Positions 1 through 8,036 of a stretch of DNA of 31,022 nt are shown piece by piece. Made by a program: the position numbers and the translations under genes. The notes beneath the pieces are model-generated. The model saw only the letters and a list, made by a program, of their open reading frames with translations. It was not told the DNA's origin and did not search any database. Position 1 is the first letter of the stretch. Each line of letters begins with the position of its first letter. Source of the stretch: a virus. The stretch spans positions 1-31,022 of IMG/VR virus record IMGVR_UViG_3300042914_002803. The stretch is one strand, 5' to 3'.

Positions 1-59
1 GTCTTCCGCTGTCTCTCCCTGAGGCTCCACGGACGCCGTCAGCGCCACCAGGAGGCCGT
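1..59. other. right side of the cos-like region and leader of the terminase operon
   Basis: 59 non-coding bases precede the first gene. Bases 1-11 form half of the junction dyad with the window end (31011-31022). AGGAGG at 50-55 serves the start at 60. No promoter-like boxes were recognised, so the terminase operon is probably transcribed through from the block at 29922-30924 after circularisation. Confidence 0.45.
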
Positions 60-311
60 GTGGCTGCTCGCAAGCCGAGTCGTGGACTACCACCGCAGAG
101 CCGACTCGACGACCTGACAGCGGCTCGGAGCCGACTGATCGAGGCGCTCGCTGCTGCCGATGTGCGAGAGCTGCCAGCGATCGTGCGCGAGCTGCGGGCG
201 GTGCTGGTCGAACTCGACGAGTTGAAGCCGGCCGAGAAGGGGAACGCTGTCGATGACCTCGCTGCTCGACGAGCCGCTCGTCGGAAGTCAACAGCCGACG
301 CTGCTCGTTGA
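60..311 (+). CDS. putative terminase small subunit
   Basis: An 83-residue, charged, largely helical protein lies directly upstream of the large terminase and overlaps it by 59 bases. Small terminase subunits recognise the packaging site and hand DNA to the large subunit. The helical ALAAADVRELPAIVRELRAVLVELDEL segment (middle of the protein) and the Arg/Lys-rich C-terminus resemble short small-terminase-like proteins of actinobacterial phages, but no diagnostic catalytic motif exists in this family. GTG at 60 is chosen because AGGAGG sits at 50-55, although the spacing of 4 is short. Function rests mainly on position, next to the large subunit and just inside the proposed packaging site. Confidence 0.62.
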   Translation: MAARKPSRGLPPQSRLDDLTAARSRLIEALAAADVRELPAIVRELRAVLVELDELKPAEKGNAVDDLAARRAARRKSTADAAR

Positions 312-1671
312 ACCGGGCGGCGTCTCCAGCGCTGGCGCGGAGGCGGTCGAGCTTGCCAGGTCGGCCGGCCTGCTGTTGGACCCGTGGCAGGAGCTGGTGC
401 TCGAAGGCGCGCTGGCTGAACGTGCCGACGGCAAGTGGGCAGCGTTCGAGTGCGGTGTCGTCGTGTCACGCCAGAACGGGAAGGGCGCGATCCTCGAAGC
501 GCGCGAGCTGGCCGGCCTGTTCCTGTTCGGCGAGGAACTGATCCTGCACAGCGCACATGAGTTCAAGACTGCGCTGGAAGCGTTCCGCCGGGTGCTCACG
601 CTTGTGCAGAACACTCCCGACCTGGAGGCGAAGGTCGCGAACGTGCGGACGTCGCACGGCGAGGAGTGCATCGAGTTGAAGACCGGCGCACGGCTGCGGT
701 TCGTCGCCAGGTCGAAGTCATCGGCCCGAGGCTTCTCGGGCGACACGGTGATTCTCGACGAGGCGTACCTGCTGCCGTCGGCGGCGATGGCGGCGCTGCT
801 GCCGACGTTGTCGGCTCGACCGAACCCGCAGGTCTGGTACACGACGTCGGCACCACCTGCAGTCGATGAGGGGTCCGAGCAGATTCGACGGCTCCGTGCA
901 CGCGCCCAGTCGTCCGAGCCGGGGCGACTGTTCTGGGCTGAGTGGTCGAACGACACGAAGGTCGACCCGACCGATCGGACAGCCTGGGCTCGGGCGAACC
1001 CCGGCCTGGGCCTGCGGATCGACCCGGAGTTCGTCGACTCGGAACGACAGACCCTCGCCGCCAAGGTCTTCGCCGTGGAGCGTCTGGGCGTGTGGCTCAC
1101 TGAGTCGGAGTCGTCGAAGATTCCGGTGGAACGCTGGGACGAACTCGGCGACGACGACGCGGCGTGCGACATCGACGAGCGGCTGGTGTTCGGCGTCGAC
1201 ATGCCGCCCGACCGGAGCTGCGTGACGTTCGCCGTCTCAGATGGCGACGTGGTCGAGCTGGCCGAGCAGGTGCCGCCTGATCGGGCTGTGGCGTGGATGG
1301 TTGAACGCTGGGAGCGGTGGCAGCCGATGGCTGTCGTGCTCGATGCGGCCGGGCCAGCAGGTTCGCTGGTTCCCGACCTGGTCGCGGCCGGCGTGCGTGT
1401 CGAGGTGACCCGGACGCGTGACTTCGTAGCTGCCTGCTCAAGGTTCTACGACGCTGTGGTGTCAGGGACGGTCCGGCATCGTCGCCAGCCGTTGCTGACG
1501 TTGGCGGTGGGGTCAGCGCAGACCCGACGTGTCGCTGACGCGTGGGCGTGGACGAGGAAGTCGACGATCGACATCTCGCCGCTGGTCGCTGCGAGCCTGG
1601 CGCTGTTCGGGGCCCAGACGTTGTCGCCGGTTGAAGACGTGGATGAGCCGAAGCCGTTGGTGGCGTACTGA
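253..1671 (+). CDS. terL: terminase large subunit
   Basis: DNA-packaging motor of 472 residues with an N-terminal ATPase and a C-terminal RNase H-like nuclease. The Walker A variant SRQNGKG is at residues 72-78, Walker B VILDE at 166-170, and the coupling motif YTTSAPP at 196-202. Nuclease metal-binding acids are probably D316 (FGVDMPPD), D364 (VVLDAAG) and D440 (STIDISPL). Length fits the actinophage family. The ATG at 253 has AAGGGG at 237-242 as ribosome-binding site. The enzyme would work at the procapsid portal with the small subunit encoded upstream and probably with the HNH protein at 30676-30924. Confidence 0.95.
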   Translation: MTSLLDEPLVGSQQPTLLVEPGGVSSAGAEAVELARSAGLLLDPWQELVLEGALAERADGKWAAFECGVVVSRQNGKGAILEARELAGLFLFGEELILHSAHEFKTALEAFRRVLTLVQNTPDLEAKVANVRTSHGEECIELKTGARLRFVARSKSSARGFSGDTVILDEAYLLPSAAMAALLPTLSARPNPQVWYTTSAPPAVDEGSEQIRRLRARAQSSEPGRLFWAEWSNDTKVDPTDRTAWARANPGLGLRIDPEFVDSERQTLAAKVFAVERLGVWLTESESSKIPVERWDELGDDDAACDIDERLVFGVDMPPDRSCVTFAVSDGDVVELAEQVPPDRAVAWMVERWERWQPMAVVLDAAGPAGSLVPDLVAAGVRVEVTRTRDFVAACSRFYDAVVSGTVRHRRQPLLTLAVGSAQTRRVADAWAWTRKSTIDISPLVAASLALFGAQTLSPVEDVDEPKPLVAY

Positions 1672-1679
1672 GGAGCGAG

Positions 1680-1814
1680 ATGGATCTGTCCGACGTGCTG
1701 AAGGTGGCGGGTGCCGTCGCTCTGGTCGCCGCAGGGTTCACGATCGGTCTGACCGTCGGCCTGGCTGTATTCGGCGTGCTGCTGGTTGCTGCCGGCGTGA
1801 TCTCGGAGCGTTGA
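1680..1814 (+). CDS. 44-residue membrane protein between terminase and portal
   Basis: A very short gene fills the gap between large terminase and portal. It starts with ATG at 1680 after AGGAG at 1671-1675, and it stops at 1812-1814, immediately before the portal start. The product begins MDLSDVLKVAGAV and is almost entirely hydrophobic (Ala, Val, Gly, Leu), ending VISER. It would form one long or two short membrane-spanning helices. Good start signals and tight packing support a real gene. Its role is unknown; small membrane proteins at this place occur in some actinophages, but nothing in the sequence points to a specific activity. Confidence 0.6.
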   Translation: MDLSDVLKVAGAVALVAAGFTIGLTVGLAVFGVLLVAAGVISER

Positions 1815-1815
1815 C

Positions 1816-3024
1816 GTGGCCTTGTTCCGTGTACGCCGCGACAGCGGTGTTGAGCAGCGCTCGTATGCGATGTCGCAGCTGTCCGCGCCGTGGTCCGGCG
1901 TGGTCGTGGCCGACACGGGCCGGGTCGTCACGGTCGATCGTGCGCTGCACGACGACGCCGTGTGGGCCTGTGTCGACCTGTTGGCGTCATCTGTGGCATC
2001 TCTGCCGGTCGATGTGGTCCGATCGGACGGTGTTGCACGCCGCCCGGTGACCCCTGTGCCGTCGATCATCGCCTCGCCGTCGGGTGTCGTGACGCTTGAC
2101 GTGTGGCTCTACCAGGTGGCGTTCTCGATGGTGACCGACGGCTCGGCCTGGGGTCGTGTCACGTCGTTCAACGAGCGGGGCTACCCGACGTCGATCGAGC
2201 TGCTGAACCCCGGCGCGGTGCGCAACCGGCGCCTCGTCGATGGTGTCCCGACCGTCGACGTCGAGGGCGAACAGCTGCAGCGCTGGCCGAACGGCGACCT
2301 GTGGCACGCACCCGGCAAGGTGGTGCCAGCAGGGTCGTGGTTCGGCCTGTCGCCAGTCGAGTACGGCGCGAACGAGATCGACGCGAGTCTCGCCATTCAG
2401 GCGTACGGAGGCCGCTACTTCACCGACGGCGGACACCCCTCGGCGATCGTGTACACCGACCAGACGATCGACGCAGACGCTGCGCAGAAGATCAAGCAGG
2501 CGTGGCTGAAGGCGACGTCGGGATCGCGTGAGCCGGCAGTGTTCGGCTCGGGCTGGAAGTACGAGTCGATCCAGTCCAGCCCGGAGTCGGCGCAGCTGGT
2601 CGAGTCGAAGCGCATGGCTGCCGTGCAGATCGCACGTCGCTTCATGGTGCCGCCGGCGATGGTGTTCGCTGCGATGTCTGGCGAGTCGATCACCTACCAG
2701 AACGTGTCGCAGTCTGACCTGCAGTACCTGAAGCACAGCCTCGACCGCATCCTGGTCCGCATCGAGAAGGCGCTCGGGGCGCTGCTGCCGGGTCCGCAGC
2801 TCGTCAAGTTCAACCGCGACGCCCTGCTGCGCGCCGACACGACCACCCGCTACGCCGCCCACCAGGTCGCGCTCACCAACGGCTGGCGCACCGTCAACGA
2901 GGTTCGTGCGCTCGAAGACGAAGCGCCGTTCGACAATCCCCGCTACGACGAGCCCGGCCTGCACAGCGACGCACCCGACCCGTCCGACGACGACTCGCCC
3001 GACGTGGTTGCTCCGACGACGTGA
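1816..3024 (+). CDS. portal protein (HK97 family)
   Basis: The 402-residue portal forms the dodecameric channel at the capsid vertex through which the terminase pumps DNA and to which connector proteins bind. Family features visible are the N-terminal WACVDLLASSVASLPVDVV segment and the region IARRFMVPPAMVFAAMSGESITYQNVSQSDLQYL, followed by a long helix (SLDRILVRIEKAL) as in the HK97 gp3 family. GTG at 1816 follows the tiny membrane gene by one base, with GGAG at 1805-1808. The acidic C-terminal tail (DPSDDDSPD) overlaps the protease region. Size and order are ordinary for the family. Confidence 0.93.
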   Translation: MALFRVRRDSGVEQRSYAMSQLSAPWSGVVVADTGRVVTVDRALHDDAVWACVDLLASSVASLPVDVVRSDGVARRPVTPVPSIIASPSGVVTLDVWLYQVAFSMVTDGSAWGRVTSFNERGYPTSIELLNPGAVRNRRLVDGVPTVDVEGEQLQRWPNGDLWHAPGKVVPAGSWFGLSPVEYGANEIDASLAIQAYGGRYFTDGGHPSAIVYTDQTIDADAAQKIKQAWLKATSGSREPAVFGSGWKYESIQSSPESAQLVESKRMAAVQIARRFMVPPAMVFAAMSGESITYQNVSQSDLQYLKHSLDRILVRIEKALGALLPGPQLVKFNRDALLRADTTTRYAAHQVALTNGWRTVNEVRALEDEAPFDNPRYDEPGLHSDAPDPSDDDSPDVVAPTT

Positions 3025-3032
3025 GGTTCGAC

Positions 3033-3824
3033 ATGACCCACCCCACCGACAACCTGCTCCGCGCCGCTGCGTGGGACCGCGCCGCCTCGATCGACGAGGA
3101 CGCCGATGGTCGCACCATGTTCGGCCACTTCGCAGTGTTCAACGACTGGACCGAGATCGACTCCACCTACGAAGGCCGGTTCCTGGAGCGGATCATGCCC
3201 GGCGCGTTCGCCGACACGTTCGACGCGAAGGGCGACACCATCCGGGTGCTGTACGACCACGGCCGCGACCCGCAGATCGGCAACAAGCCGCTCGGCCAGG
3301 TGCTTGCACTCCGTGAGGACGAGCGAGGCGCAGCGTACGAGGTGAGCCTGTTCGACACCGGCTACGTCAACGAGCTGCTCCCAGCCCTGCAGGCCGGCCA
3401 GCTCGGTGCGTCGTTCCGGTTCCGTGTCGTCGACGAGCAGTGGTCGACACCGTCGAGGTCGACGACACACAACCCGGAACGGCTGGAGGAGCGGTCGATC
3501 ACCCGGCTCGAACTGTTCGAGTTCGGCCCGGTCACGTTCCCGGCCTACGCGTCGGCGACCGCAGGTCTGCGGTCGCGCACCGACGAGTTCCTCGACGCCC
3601 TGAACGACCCGATGTTCGTCGCCCGGTTCACCGAGCGTGTCGGCATCGACGTCGCCGAGCGTGTCATCGCTTCCCTGCCAGCGGCCGACGGCCCAGCGCA
3701 GAACCAACCGACCAGCAGCGCAGCGGCCGACGGCCCCGACGTGACGGTCACCCCAACCATCCCGAGGGCCACGACGCTCACCGCGCAGGCCCTTTCCGAC
3801 CTCACCAAGAGGAGACGACCGTGA
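3033..3824 (+). CDS. prohead (capsid maturation) protease, HK97 family
   Basis: Serine-type maturation protease of about 263 residues that cuts scaffold and capsid N-termini inside the procapsid. The signature core GHFAVFNDWTEI, the FLERIMPGAF segment, VLYDHGRDPQIG containing the probable catalytic His, and the LQAGQLGASFRF segment with the probable catalytic Ser match the HK97 gp4/herpesvirus assemblin-like fold. The later LFEFGPVTFPAYASA segment is also typical. ATG at 3033 is preferred to GTG at 3021 because GAGG at 3023-3026 is correctly spaced for it. The C-terminal tail (AAADGPDVTVTPT) is low-complexity. It overlaps the capsid gene by four bases, so the two are probably co-translated. 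Confidence 0.92.
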   Translation: MTHPTDNLLRAAAWDRAASIDEDADGRTMFGHFAVFNDWTEIDSTYEGRFLERIMPGAFADTFDAKGDTIRVLYDHGRDPQIGNKPLGQVLALREDERGAAYEVSLFDTGYVNELLPALQAGQLGASFRFRVVDEQWSTPSRSTTHNPERLEERSITRLELFEFGPVTFPAYASATAGLRSRTDEFLDALNDPMFVARFTERVGIDVAERVIASLPAADGPAQNQPTSSAAADGPDVTVTPTIPRATTLTAQALSDLTKRRRP

Positions 3825-5278
3825 AGTACCTGGAGATCCTGCGAGCCAAGCTCGCATCCCTCACCGAGGAGCGCGACGCCGCCATCGCCGAGATGGAGTC
3901 CGTCACCGAGGCCGCCGTGGCCGAGGAGCGTTCCGCCCTGACCGCCGACGAGGACGTGGCGTTCGCCGCTGCCCGGTCCAAGGTCGACGAGCTGGACAAC
4001 GAGATCGACGCCGTGCAGGAGCGCGTCGGCGAACTCGAAGCCCTCGCCGCCCGCCAGCAGGCCGCTGCGGTCGTCCCGCAGACCGTCCACCACATGCGTC
4101 GCACCGAGGACGCCGACAGCGTCGAGCGTGACGTCGCGACCCTGAAGCCCGCCGAGGCCCGGTCCATCGCGCTCGCGACGCTGGAGCGCAAGGACGAGCT
4201 GGGGCTCGCCCCGGAGCAGCTCGACAAGGTCGAGGGCCTGCTGCGGTCGCACACTGCGGACTGCCGCGGCGACAACCTCGCCCGCCGGCTGATCCTCACC
4301 GAGTCCGAGCACTACCGCTCGGCGTGGCAGAAGGCCGTGACGAGCACCACCCCGGTGTTCACCCCGGAGGAAGGTCGCGCGCTGCAGGCATGGGACGAGT
4401 TCCGCGCCGCCAGCATCGGCACCGACACCGCCGGTGGCTTCGGCGTGCCCGTGCTCATCGACCCCACCGTGATCCTGACCGGGCAGCAGACGCTCAACCC
4501 GTTCCGTCAGATCGCCACGGTGCGGACGATCACGACCGACGAGTGGAAGGGCGTGTCCAGCGCCGGTGTGTCCTGGTCGTTCGACAGCGAGGCAGCCGAG
4601 GTGTCCGACGACGCCCCGACCCTCGCCCAGCCGAGCGTCGCGACCCACATGGCCCGCGGCTTCATCCCCTACTCGATCGAGATCGGGGCCGACTACCCGG
4701 GCTTCGCGAACGAGATGGCGGCGCTGCTCGCCGCCGGCCTCGACGAGCTGGAGTCGTCGGCGTTCGCGACCGGCACCGGTTCCGGCCAGCCGTTCGGCAT
4801 CCTGACGGCGCTCGACGCCAACACGAACGTCGAGGTGGCTCTCACCACCGACGGCTCGTTCTCGGCGACCGACGTCCGCAAGGTGTGGTCGGCGCTGCCC
4901 GACCGGGCGAAGGCGAACGCGACCTGGGTGATGTCCGCCGACGTGGCGAACGACATCTCGGCGTTCGGCTCCTCCTACGGGGCGGACTCGACCGTCGACC
5001 TGACGGGTCAGGTCGAGACCCTCAAGGGCCGGCCGGTCGTCATCTCGTCGTACTTCCCGGACTTCACCGGGGCGACCGCTGCGCAGAACGTGCTGGTCGT
5101 CGGTGACTTCAGCCGGTTCTACGTCGTGGATCGCGTCGGGCTCACCGTCGAGCTCATCCCGCACCTGTTCGGCGCGACCAACTCCCGGCCCACCGGCCAG
5201 CGGGGCTGGTTCGCCTACAAGCGGGTCGGCTCGGACAGCGTCGACGACACGGCGTTCCGTCTGCTCCAGCAGACCTGA
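3821..5278 (+). CDS. major capsid protein (HK97 fold) with fused N-terminal scaffold domain
   Basis: Main shell protein, 485 residues. Residues about 1-85 are a charged coiled coil (LRAKLASLTEERDAAIAEM and SKVDELDNEIDAVQERV) like the delta/scaffold domain of HK97 gp5, which the neighbouring protease would remove. The HK97-fold part follows, with typical TDTAGGFGVPVLIDPTVI, an SWSFDSEAAEVSDDAPTLAQP E-loop region, GSGQPFGILTALDAN and a C-terminal GWFAYKRVGSDSVDDTAFRLL. GTG at 3821 overlaps the protease stop and has AGGAG at 3810-3814. A strong hairpin at 5302-5334 follows the gene. Confidence 0.94.
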   Translation: MKYLEILRAKLASLTEERDAAIAEMESVTEAAVAEERSALTADEDVAFAAARSKVDELDNEIDAVQERVGELEALAARQQAAAVVPQTVHHMRRTEDADSVERDVATLKPAEARSIALATLERKDELGLAPEQLDKVEGLLRSHTADCRGDNLARRLILTESEHYRSAWQKAVTSTTPVFTPEEGRALQAWDEFRAASIGTDTAGGFGVPVLIDPTVILTGQQTLNPFRQIATVRTITTDEWKGVSSAGVSWSFDSEAAEVSDDAPTLAQPSVATHMARGFIPYSIEIGADYPGFANEMAALLAAGLDELESSAFATGTGSGQPFGILTALDANTNVEVALTTDGSFSATDVRKVWSALPDRAKANATWVMSADVANDISAFGSSYGADSTVDLTGQVETLKGRPVVISSYFPDFTGATAAQNVLVVGDFSRFYVVDRVGLTVELIPHLFGATNSRPTGQRGWFAYKRVGSDSVDDTAFRLLQQT

Positions 5279-5301
5279 GCCTGAGGCTCACCAGTGATCG
5301 A

Positions 5302-5334
5302 GGGGTCGGGCGTTGTCTCGGCACGCCCGACCCC
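5302..5334 (+). terminator. hairpin after capsid gene, probable terminator or attenuator
   Basis: A perfect 12-bp stem (GGGGTCGGGCGT at 5302-5313 pairing with ACGCCCGACCCC at 5323-5334) encloses a 9-base loop. It lies between the capsid stop and the next start at 5373. No U-run follows, so it may attenuate transcription, stabilise the capsid mRNA 3' end, or be processed. This would let capsid message outnumber downstream message. Confidence 0.6.
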
Positions 5335-5354
5335 AGGTCACAGCAACTGACAGT

Positions 5355-5368
5355 CACAGAAGGGACCA
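5355..5368 (+). promoter_or_regulatory. start-associated motif CACAGAAGGGACCA, copy 1
   Basis: The motif CACAGAAGGGACCA ends four bases before ATG 5373. It contains a Shine-Dalgarno-like AGAAGGGA core. Near-identical elements precede the starts at 10165, 15144, 26472 and 26957. It lies directly downstream of the hairpin at 5302-5334. Confidence 0.55.
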
Positions 5369-5372
5369 ATCC

Positions 5373-5582
5373 ATGAAGTACCGCTACGCGGTCACGACGG
5401 CCGTCACGTCGTGGCAGGGCGACAAGGTCGTGCTCAATCGCGGCGACGCGTGGCACGCCACCGACCCGTTCGTGAAGGCCAACCCGGACCTGTTCGTCGA
5501 CGAGCCACCGATCGTACGTGGTCACGTCGTCGAGTCGGCGTCGCGTGCGCCTGGCGAGAAGCGGACGACGAAGCGTGGGTGA
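5373..5582 (+). CDS. small protein after capsid, unknown function
   Basis: A 69-residue protein begins MKYRYAVTTAVTSWQGD. It has a compact beta-rich N-terminus (VVLNRGDAWHATDPFVKANPDLF) and a basic disordered tail (RAPGEKRTTKRG). ATG 5373 is preferred to an upstream in-frame ATG at 5313, because the earlier start would run through the hairpin and the start-associated motif at 5355-5368. Small proteins of this kind are often encoded just after the capsid in actinophages, where they might be head accessory proteins. I do not recognise a defined family. It overlaps the glycosyltransferase start by eight bases. Confidence 0.7.
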   Translation: MKYRYAVTTAVTSWQGDKVVLNRGDAWHATDPFVKANPDLFVDEPPIVRGHVVESASRAPGEKRTTKRG

Positions 5583-6384
5583 CGTCGCGCTGTGCTACCC
5601 GCACGGCAACGAGGTCGGGCACAACTTCCACCTGTCGATGATGCGCCTGCTCGCGTACGACTTCGAGCACGGCCAGCGCATCGGCCCGTGGCTGATGATG
5701 CGCTCGGGTTCGGGCGGCATCGACGAAGCCCGCAACGAGATCACAGCCGACTTCCTCAAGCTGCCCGACAGCGTCGAGTGGATGTGGTGGCAGGACACCG
5801 ACATGGGGTTCGAGGCCGACCATCTGGAGAAGCTGCTGGCCGCAGCCGACCCGGTCGAGCGACCGATCGTCGGTGCGTTGTGCTTCGCCTGGAAGGAGTC
5901 GGCGCTCGACGGGCTCGGCGGCTTCTACTGCGTGCCACGTCCGACGATCTTCGACTGGATCGAACACGACGACGGACACAAGCGTTTCACTGGCAAGGCC
6001 GAGTGGGACCGTGACCAGTTGCTGCAGCTGGCTGGCACCGGCACCGGTTCGCTGCTCGTCCATCGGTCGGTCGTTGAAGCCATCGCCGCAGAGGCCGACA
6101 CGCAGGGGCTGTGGTTCGACCGGTTGCGCGGTTCGGACGGCAAGCGCTTGGGAGAGGACATCTCCTTCTGCGTCAGGGCCACCGCTGCGGGGTTCCCGAT
6201 CCACGTCGACACGTCGCTGAAGACGAACCACCTGAAGCAGCTGTGGGTCGACGAACGCATCTTCGACCAGATGATGGTCGTTGCGAAGATCGCTGCGCAG
6301 CTCGACGACGCCGACTCCGGTCACGTGACACTCCAGCCAGAGGCGAGGAACCGTGCTGAACGGCGCGCTGCGGCTCGGGCCTGA
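5575..6384 (+). CDS. glycosyltransferase, GT-A fold (family 2-like)
   Basis: A 269-residue enzyme predicted to transfer sugar from a nucleotide-sugar donor. The N-terminal ALCYPHGNEVGHNFHLSM strand-loop, the GIDEARNEITADFL segment (residues 48-61), and WMWWQDTDMGF with the metal-binding DTD at 74-76 are typical of GT-A enzymes in phage genomes. A later GEDISFCVRATAAGFPIHVDTS segment matches the acceptor-side ED motif. GTG 5575 overlaps the preceding gene, and the start is set by the beginning of the conserved strand. Placement among head genes, followed by a multi-pass membrane protein, suggests glycosylation of a virion component or of the cell surface. The acceptor cannot be deduced. The C-terminus is basic (RNRAERRAAARA). 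Confidence 0.85.
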   Translation: MGDVALCYPHGNEVGHNFHLSMMRLLAYDFEHGQRIGPWLMMRSGSGGIDEARNEITADFLKLPDSVEWMWWQDTDMGFEADHLEKLLAAADPVERPIVGALCFAWKESALDGLGGFYCVPRPTIFDWIEHDDGHKRFTGKAEWDRDQLLQLAGTGTGSLLVHRSVVEAIAAEADTQGLWFDRLRGSDGKRLGEDISFCVRATAAGFPIHVDTSLKTNHLKQLWVDERIFDQMMVVAKIAAQLDDADSGHVTLQPEARNRAERRAAARA

Positions 6385-7186
6385 CGCTCGCCGCTATCTC
6401 CTCGCCGGTGCCGGCGAACCGGTGGCGCGACCGTTCCACCTGCGGATACTGCTCCCGTTGCTGTGTCGCGACGACGTGCGGCGCTGGTGGCTGGTCTGGT
6501 TCACGTCGTGGCCGCTGGCTGCCACTGGGGCGACCTGGTGGGCCGTCGGCATGGGAGCGTCGTGGACGCAGGCAGCGTTCGTTGCTGTCCTGCTGCTGGC
6601 TCTACCGGGCGTCCTCGGCCCGCCGGTCGCTCGGCCGGTTGGTGTCGACCTGCCGTGCCTGGCGGTGTCGCTGTGGGCCGCTGGCTGCTTCGCTCACGAC
6701 CTGCCTGTCGTCGGTGTCGCCGTGGCCGTCGTGGCCGTCCTCATCCGTGAGCAGGCGCCCATCTGGATCGCCCTGTGGGCATGGAATCCGTGGGCGCTGC
6801 TGGCGCTGATCCCGAGCGTCATCGTGGCGCTGGTCCGCAGCTCCGACATTGACCCGATCACTGCGCTGCCAGCGTTGAAGCGGGTTCACGACCACCCGGT
6901 CGCCACAGCGTTCGAGCATCGAGCTGGACGCTGGCGTGACGCGTGGCTGTTGGTGATGCCGTGGGGTGCGACGCTCGCTGCGCTGATCGCACCGACCCCG
7001 CAGGTGGTTGCCACGCTCGCGATCGCCCACGGCCAGCTGCTGGTCGCCACGGACACCGTGCGACTGCTCGCGAACGCCGCCGGCCCGGTGATGGCGCTGG
7101 CAGCCACGAACGTCATTCCGTCCGCCTGGTGGCCTGTCGCCGCCGTCCTGTCGATCTTCTGGTGGCGCAAGCCCGAGCTGGTGTGA
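6353..7186 (+). CDS. multi-pass membrane protein, possibly GT-C-like glycosylation partner
   Basis: A 277-residue protein with about seven or eight hydrophobic helices (roughly residues 44-65, 71-90, 99-115, 116-131, 136-162, 197-213, 215-240, 245-272). The pre-membrane stretch ARPFHLRILLPLL (25-37) resembles the P..R.L.P.L entry sequence of polytopic GT-C-like membrane proteins. The late segment ATDTVRLLANAAGPVMAL (232-249) has the D..R...P spacing seen in several of them. These likenesses are impressions from motif spacing, not a family assignment. GTG 6353 has GAGG at 6345-6348 and lies inside the end of the glycosyltransferase gene, so the two are probably coupled. No signal peptide or catalytic site could be confirmed. 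Confidence 0.75.
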   Translation: MLNGALRLGPDARRYLLAGAGEPVARPFHLRILLPLLCRDDVRRWWLVWFTSWPLAATGATWWAVGMGASWTQAAFVAVLLLALPGVLGPPVARPVGVDLPCLAVSLWAAGCFAHDLPVVGVAVAVVAVLIREQAPIWIALWAWNPWALLALIPSVIVALVRSSDIDPITALPALKRVHDHPVATAFEHRAGRWRDAWLLVMPWGATLAALIAPTPQVVATLAIAHGQLLVATDTVRLLANAAGPVMALAATNVIPSAWWPVAAVLSIFWWRKPELV

Positions 7187-7196
7187 GGAGGTTCCC

Positions 7197-8036
7197 GTGA
7201 GAGTCCAGCAGGGAGCCGCAACAGTCGTCGTCACCGACCCGTTCGACGCAACGCCCTCGTCGGTGTCGGCCACAGCCACCCGAGCGTCGACCGGTGCGGC
7301 GATCAGCCCTGCCCCTGCGACCGCCGTGGTCGGAAACCGGGTCAAGGTGACGTTCACGGCAGCCGACCACACGAACAGCCTCGACGACCTGCTCGTCAAG
7401 GTGTCGGCCACCGTCAACTCACTCGCGACGCACCAGACGTTCGCCGTCGAGGTCGTCGGCTCCCACTACGTGACCCTCGGGGCCCTGCGCGACGAGCCGC
7501 AGCTCAACGACTCCAGCCGCTACCCCGACACGCTGCTAGCCGAGGTTCGAGACGAAGTCGAGGGCTACGTCGAGGAAGCGGCGAACGTGGCGTTCGTGCC
7601 ACGGTTCGGTGCCGAGTCCCACACCGGGGACGGCTCGACCACGCTGGTGCTGCGCCACAACCGGGTGCGGTCGGTGAACGCAGTGTCGATCGACGGTGTC
7701 GCTCAGACGGTCGCCGACTTCGAGCTGCTCGACGGTGACGTCCTGCACCGCAAGTCGGGGCTGGCCTACACGTGGGCCGATCCGGTCGCAGTGACGCTCA
7801 CCCACGGCTACGACCGCCCGCCGGCGCAGCTCGTCCGCCAGGTCCGCAAGGCGATTCGTTCTGAGGTGCTGGCACGCGGCGCCCAGGCTCCGTCGGATCG
7901 GCTCTGGGAACAGACCGCCGACGGGCTCACCGTCAGGTTCTCGACCGCCGACTTCGGCGCTGGTCGATTCACCGGGCAGCTCGCGCTCGACGCAGCGATC
8001 CACGCCTACGGCTACGCCCGCCTCGGGTTCGCGTGA
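7197..8036 (+). CDS. head-tail connector with N-terminal beta-sandwich domain
   Basis: A 279-residue protein. The first 90 or so residues (VVVTDPFDATPSSVSATATRAS and the HTNSLDDLLVKVSATV region) look like an Ig-like beta-sandwich. The following helical part (SSRYPDTLLAEVRDEVEGYVEEAANVAFVPRF) matches the start of gp6-type head-tail adaptors that dock on the portal ring. The C-terminal half (HGYDRPPAQLVRQVRKAIRSEV) also fits that family. GTG 7197 has a strong GAGGAGG at 7185-7191. The location after the head genes and before the tail terminator supports the role. The N-terminal domain probably decorates the outside of the neck. Confidence 0.75.
   Translation: MRVQQGAATVVVTDPFDATPSSVSATATRASTGAAISPAPATAVVGNRVKVTFTAADHTNSLDDLLVKVSATVNSLATHQTFAVEVVGSHYVTLGALRDEPQLNDSSRYPDTLLAEVRDEVEGYVEEAANVAFVPRFGAESHTGDGSTTLVLRHNRVRSVNAVSIDGVAQTVADFELLDGDVLHRKSGLAYTWADPVAVTLTHGYDRPPAQLVRQVRKAIRSEVLARGAQAPSDRLWEQTADGLTVRFSTADFGAGRFTGQLALDAAIHAYGYARLGFA

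Noticed and set aside
3440-3820. The upstream extension of the capsid reading frame as part of the capsid protein
   Set aside because: It is the out-of-frame shadow of the protease gene. GTG 3821 has a good ribosome-binding site and starts the normal coiled-coil domain.
3545-5164. A 539-codon open frame on the - strand across the capsid gene
   Set aside because: It is the mirror of a strongly coding GC-rich gene. The translated product is low-complexity and Arg/Gly/Val-rich, with no ribosome-binding site, and it runs against the operon.
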